NCBI GenBank assembly: GCA_002420015.1
Contig: DIHF01000014.1
Coordinates: 1 to 8,147 of the forward strand
From: Micavibrio sp. UBA5703
GTDB taxonomy: Bacteria > Pseudomonadota > Alphaproteobacteria > Micavibrionales > Micavibrionaceae
Direction of reading: 5' to 3'
DNA: 8,147 nt
Shown in pieces: positions 5,696-8,147 of the stretch. Numbering within the stretch: the stretch's first letter is position 1; each line of letters opens with the position of its first letter. The notes under the pieces are model-generated. The model worked only from the letters and a program-made list of their open reading frames with translations. It was not told the origin of the DNA and searched no databases. The position numbers and the translations under genes were made by a program.

Positions 5696-8147
5696 ATGAG
5701 CGCAGCGCAGGAAAAACAGGCCCCGGAACAAGACGGCGAACTTTATCTGGTCGACGGCTCCGGTTTTATTTTCCGGGCTTATTACGCCATGGCCTATAGC
5801 GGCCAGAAGCAAATGACCAACCCGCAGGGCGTGCCGATCGGCGCGGTTTTTGGCTTTACCAACATGCTGCTGAAACTCCTGCAGGATTATCACGCGCCTT
5901 ATATCGCCGTGATTTTCGACGCGGCGCGCCGGAATTTCCGCAACGACATTTATCCCGAATACAAGGCCAACCGCGACGAAACGCCCGAGGATTTAATCCC
6001 GCAATTTCCCATCGTGCGTGAGGCGACGCTCGCGTTCGACATTCCGGCCCTCGAACTTGAAGGCTATGAGGCGGATGACCTCATTGCCGCCTATACGAGG
6101 CTGGCGCGGGAAAAGGGCAAAAAGGTTGTCATCGTTTCCTCCGATAAAGACCTTATGCAGCTCGTCGGCGAGGGCGTGCGGATGCTCGATCCGATGAAAA
6201 ACACATTCGTCACGGAGAAGGAAGTTTTCGAGAAGTTCGGCGTCACGCCGGACAAGGTCGTGGACGTGCAATCGCTGGCTGGCGATACGAGCGACAACAT
6301 CCCGGGCGTGCCGGGCATCGGCCTCAAGACGGCGGCACAGCTTATCAACGAATACGGCAGCCTTGATGAGTTGCTGGGCCGCGCCGGAGAAATCAAGCAG
6401 CCCAAGCGCCGCGAAGCCCTTGTTGAAAATGCAGACAAAGCGCGTATGTCACGCAAATTGGTCAAGCTGGACGATAACGCGCCCGTGCCCGTTGCTCTCG
6501 ATAATCTCAAAACCCGCGATGGCAAGCATCCCGGCCTTTTCCCGTTTTTGCAAAAGCAGGGGTTTAACTCTATTCTCAAGCGTCTTGGCGGCTCCTTTGA
6601 TGCTCATCCCGCGCAGGCGGAGGCCCTGGAAGATCCCCGCTTGCGCGGGGAAGGCAACGACGTCGTTGCCAACGACACATTACCCCCTATCAAGGACAAC
6701 AAGTACACCCTCATCACCGATGCGGAAACGCTAAAAAAATGGATCGCCGAGGCCGACGAAGCGGGCGTTCTGGCGATAGACACCGAAACCACTTCACTTA
6801 CTCCCGCCAAAGCAAAGCTGGTCGGGATTTCAATCTCCTCCATCCCCGGAAGGGCCGCCTATATTCCGGTTGGCCATACGCAGGCCACGGATCTGTTCGG
6901 CGAAAGCGCGGGCAAGGAAATAAAACAAATGAAGCTGGAGGAGGCTATAAGGCTCCTCAAACCGCTACTGGAAGACGAAAGCGTTCTGAAAGTCGGCCAT
7001 AACATGAAATACGACTGGCAGATTTTCGCCAGGCACGGCATCCGCATGAACCCCTGCGATGACACGATGCTGATTTCCTATGTTCTGGACGGCACGGCGC
7101 ACAGCCACGGGATGGATAATCTGGCCCTGCAGCTTTTCGGTCATCAAAATATCGCTTACGAGGACGTGACGGGCAAAGGCAAAAACCAGATCGGATTCGA
7201 TCAGGTGCCGGTTGAAAAGGCGCTGGATTATGCCGCCGAGGACGCGGATATAACCTTGCGCTTTCACAAGACGCTCAAGCCTCGTCTTGCTCGCGAGAAA
7301 ATGACCTCCGTATACGAAAACATCGAAAGGCCGCTTATTCCCGTGATTGCCGAGATGGAACTGACAGGCATCAAGGTTGATCCGGCATTCCTGAAAAACC
7401 TTTCGCAGGATTTCGGCAAGAAGCTGGCCGCGCTGGAAATGGAGATTCATAAACTCGCCGGGCATCCGTTCAACATCGCCTCGCCCAAACAGGTCGGCGA
7501 AGTTCTGTTTGGCGAAATGGGCCTTGCGGGAAGCAAAAAGACCAAGGGCGGCGATTATTCCACGTCTGTGGATGTGCTCGAAAAACTGGCCGAGGAAGGC
7601 CATGAGATCGTCCAGAAAATTCTGGATTACCGCCAGCTTGCCAAGCTCAAATCCACCTATACGGACGCGCTGCAGGAAGAAATAAACCCCGAAACGGGCC
7701 GCGTCCATACGTCCTTTGCGATGGCGCATGTCAATACGGGGCGCTTGTCTTCGAGCGACCCGAACCTCCAGAACATCCCAATCCGCACCGAAGAAGGCCG
7801 CAAGATCCGCGAAGCCTTTGTCGCCGAAAAAGGCCACGTTCTTTTATCTGTCGATTACAGCCAGGTCGAATTGCGTTTGGCCGCCGAGCTTGCCGGTGTT
7901 GAGGCGCTAAAGGCTGCGTTCAGGGATGGTGTCGACATTCACGCCCTGACCGCCTCGCAGGTCTTCGATATGCCGCTTGATAAGGTCACGCCGGAAATCC
8001 GCCGTCAGGCCAAGGCCGTGAATTTCGGGATCATCTACGGCATATCGGGTTGGGGGCTGGCGAAGCAACTGGGGTGCGATCCGCAGGACGCCAATGAATT
8101 TATCAAGAAGTACCTCGGCAAATTCCGCGAGCTGCAAACCTATATGG
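5696..8147 (+). CDS. polA: DNA polymerase I (partial, C-terminus missing)
   Basis: 817 codons, open to the right edge; about 110 residues should be missing. It fills gaps and removes primers in replication and repair. All three domains are visible. The 5'-3' exonuclease spans about residues 15-300, with LVDGSGFIFRAYYAM, EGYEADDLIA (122-131), SSDKDL (148-153) and GDTSDNIPGVPGIG (196-209). The 3'-5' proofreading exonuclease spans about 335-530 and keeps its catalytic residues: Asp362 and Glu364 in IDTETTSL, Asp440 in GHNMKYD, and Tyr512 and Asp516 in DYAAEDADI, so proofreading should be active. The polymerase domain has TGRLSSSDPNLQNIP (681-695), motif A SVDYSQVELR (718-727), and motif B RRQAKAVNFGIIYG (769-782) with Phe777 at the position that favours deoxynucleotides; motif C lies beyond the window. 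The start at 5696 begins just before the first exonuclease strand. GGAG abuts that ATG and is too close to be its ribosome site. Residues 313-325 of the linker are encoded by a palindromic element. Confidence 0.97.
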   Translation, partial: MSAAQEKQAPEQDGELYLVDGSGFIFRAYYAMAYSGQKQMTNPQGVPIGAVFGFTNMLLKLLQDYHAPYIAVIFDAARRNFRNDIYPEYKANRDETPEDLIPQFPIVREATLAFDIPALELEGYEADDLIAAYTRLAREKGKKVVIVSSDKDLMQLVGEGVRMLDPMKNTFVTEKEVFEKFGVTPDKVVDVQSLAGDTSDNIPGVPGIGLKTAAQLINEYGSLDELLGRAGEIKQPKRREALVENADKARMSRKLVKLDDNAPVPVALDNLKTRDGKHPGLFPFLQKQGFNSILKRLGGSFDAHPAQAEALEDPRLRGEGNDVVANDTLPPIKDNKYTLITDAETLKKWIAEADEAGVLAIDTETTSLTPAKAKLVGISISSIPGRAAYIPVGHTQATDLFGESAGKEIKQMKLEEAIRLLKPLLEDESVLKVGHNMKYDWQIFARHGIRMNPCDDTMLISYVLDGTAHSHGMDNLALQLFGHQNIAYEDVTGKGKNQIGFDQVPVEKALDYAAEDADITLRFHKTLKPRLAREKMTSVYENIERPLIPVIAEMELTGIKVDPAFLKNLSQDFGKKLAALEMEIHKLAGHPFNIASPKQVGEVLFGEMGLAGSKKTKGGDYSTSVDVLEKLAEEGHEIVQKILDYRQLAKLKSTYTDALQEEINPETGRVHTSFAMAHVNTGRLSSSDPNLQNIPIRTEEGRKIREAFVAEKGHVLLSVDYSQVELRLAAELAGVEALKAAFRDGVDIHALTASQVFDMPLDKVTPEIRRQAKAVNFGIIYGISGWGLAKQLGCDPQDANEFIKKYLGKFRELQTYM
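6634..6670. repeat. Tandem palindromes inside the polA linker (possible palindromic repeat insertion)
   Basis: Two adjacent inverted repeats. The first is TCCCCGC (6634-6640), loop TTGC, GCGGGGA (6645-6651). The second is the perfect 18-bp palindrome GGCAACGACGTCGTTGCC (6653-6670). In frame they encode PRLRGEGNDVVA, between the 5'-3' and 3'-5' exonuclease domains, where length is free to vary. The composition and two-palindrome layout resemble dispersed palindromic repeats that are usually intergenic and, as with the palindromic elements of Rickettsia, sometimes lie in frame within genes. There is no second copy in this window, so a repeat family is inferred. Confidence 0.55.

Noticed and set aside
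6965..7837. 290-residue minus-strand ORF
   Set aside because: It is antisense to the PolA polymerase and proofreading domains and is explained by codon bias in polA.
1..8147. CRISPR arrays, insertion sequences, transposase or integrase genes
   Set aside because: No regularly spaced repeats, transposase motifs or terminal inverted repeats were seen on either strand.

Overview
The window looks like chromosomal DNA of a Gram-negative bacterium, most likely an alphaproteobacterium. That placement is an inference from the PEP-CTERM/exosortase polysaccharide genes, the tRNA-Tyr gene placed head to head with rlmB, and the character of PolA. It was not tested by a search. The window splits into two halves that meet at the tRNA gene.

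Left half (1-4354): an exopolysaccharide/exosortase locus with genes in alternating orientation. It holds the N-terminal 143 codons of a multi-pass membrane protein resembling O-antigen polymerases/ligases (minus strand, runs off the left edge), a secreted clan GH-A glycoside hydrolase (plus), a GT-B glycosyltransferase (minus, its 3' end overlapping the hydrolase by 11 bp), and a 519-residue exosortase fused to an EpsI domain (plus). The glycosyltransferase and exosortase diverge from an AT-rich 259-bp intergenic region that carries the candidate promoters. Together these genes would extend or polymerise a polysaccharide, trim it, and sort PEP-CTERM-type proteins. No PEP-CTERM substrate gene lies in the window.

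Right half (4368-8147): housekeeping genes. tRNA-Tyr(GTA) is on the minus strand and ends 13 bp after the exosortase stop. rlmB (23S rRNA Gm2251 methyltransferase) diverges from it. A 400-bp gap follows, then polA, which runs off the right edge after 817 codons with its 5'-3' exonuclease and proofreading domains intact and motifs A and B of the polymerase domain visible.

The gap between rlmB and polA is the least explained part. It has a near-consensus sigma-70 promoter (TTGACA-N18-TACAAT), about 300 nt of transcript, a 13-bp hairpin with a UCCCC loop, and a strong intrinsic terminator whose loop is also C-rich. I read it as an undescribed small RNA, or else an attenuated polA leader. A second unusual element is a pair of adjacent palindromes kept in frame in the PolA interdomain linker, resembling a palindromic repeat inserted into a coding sequence.
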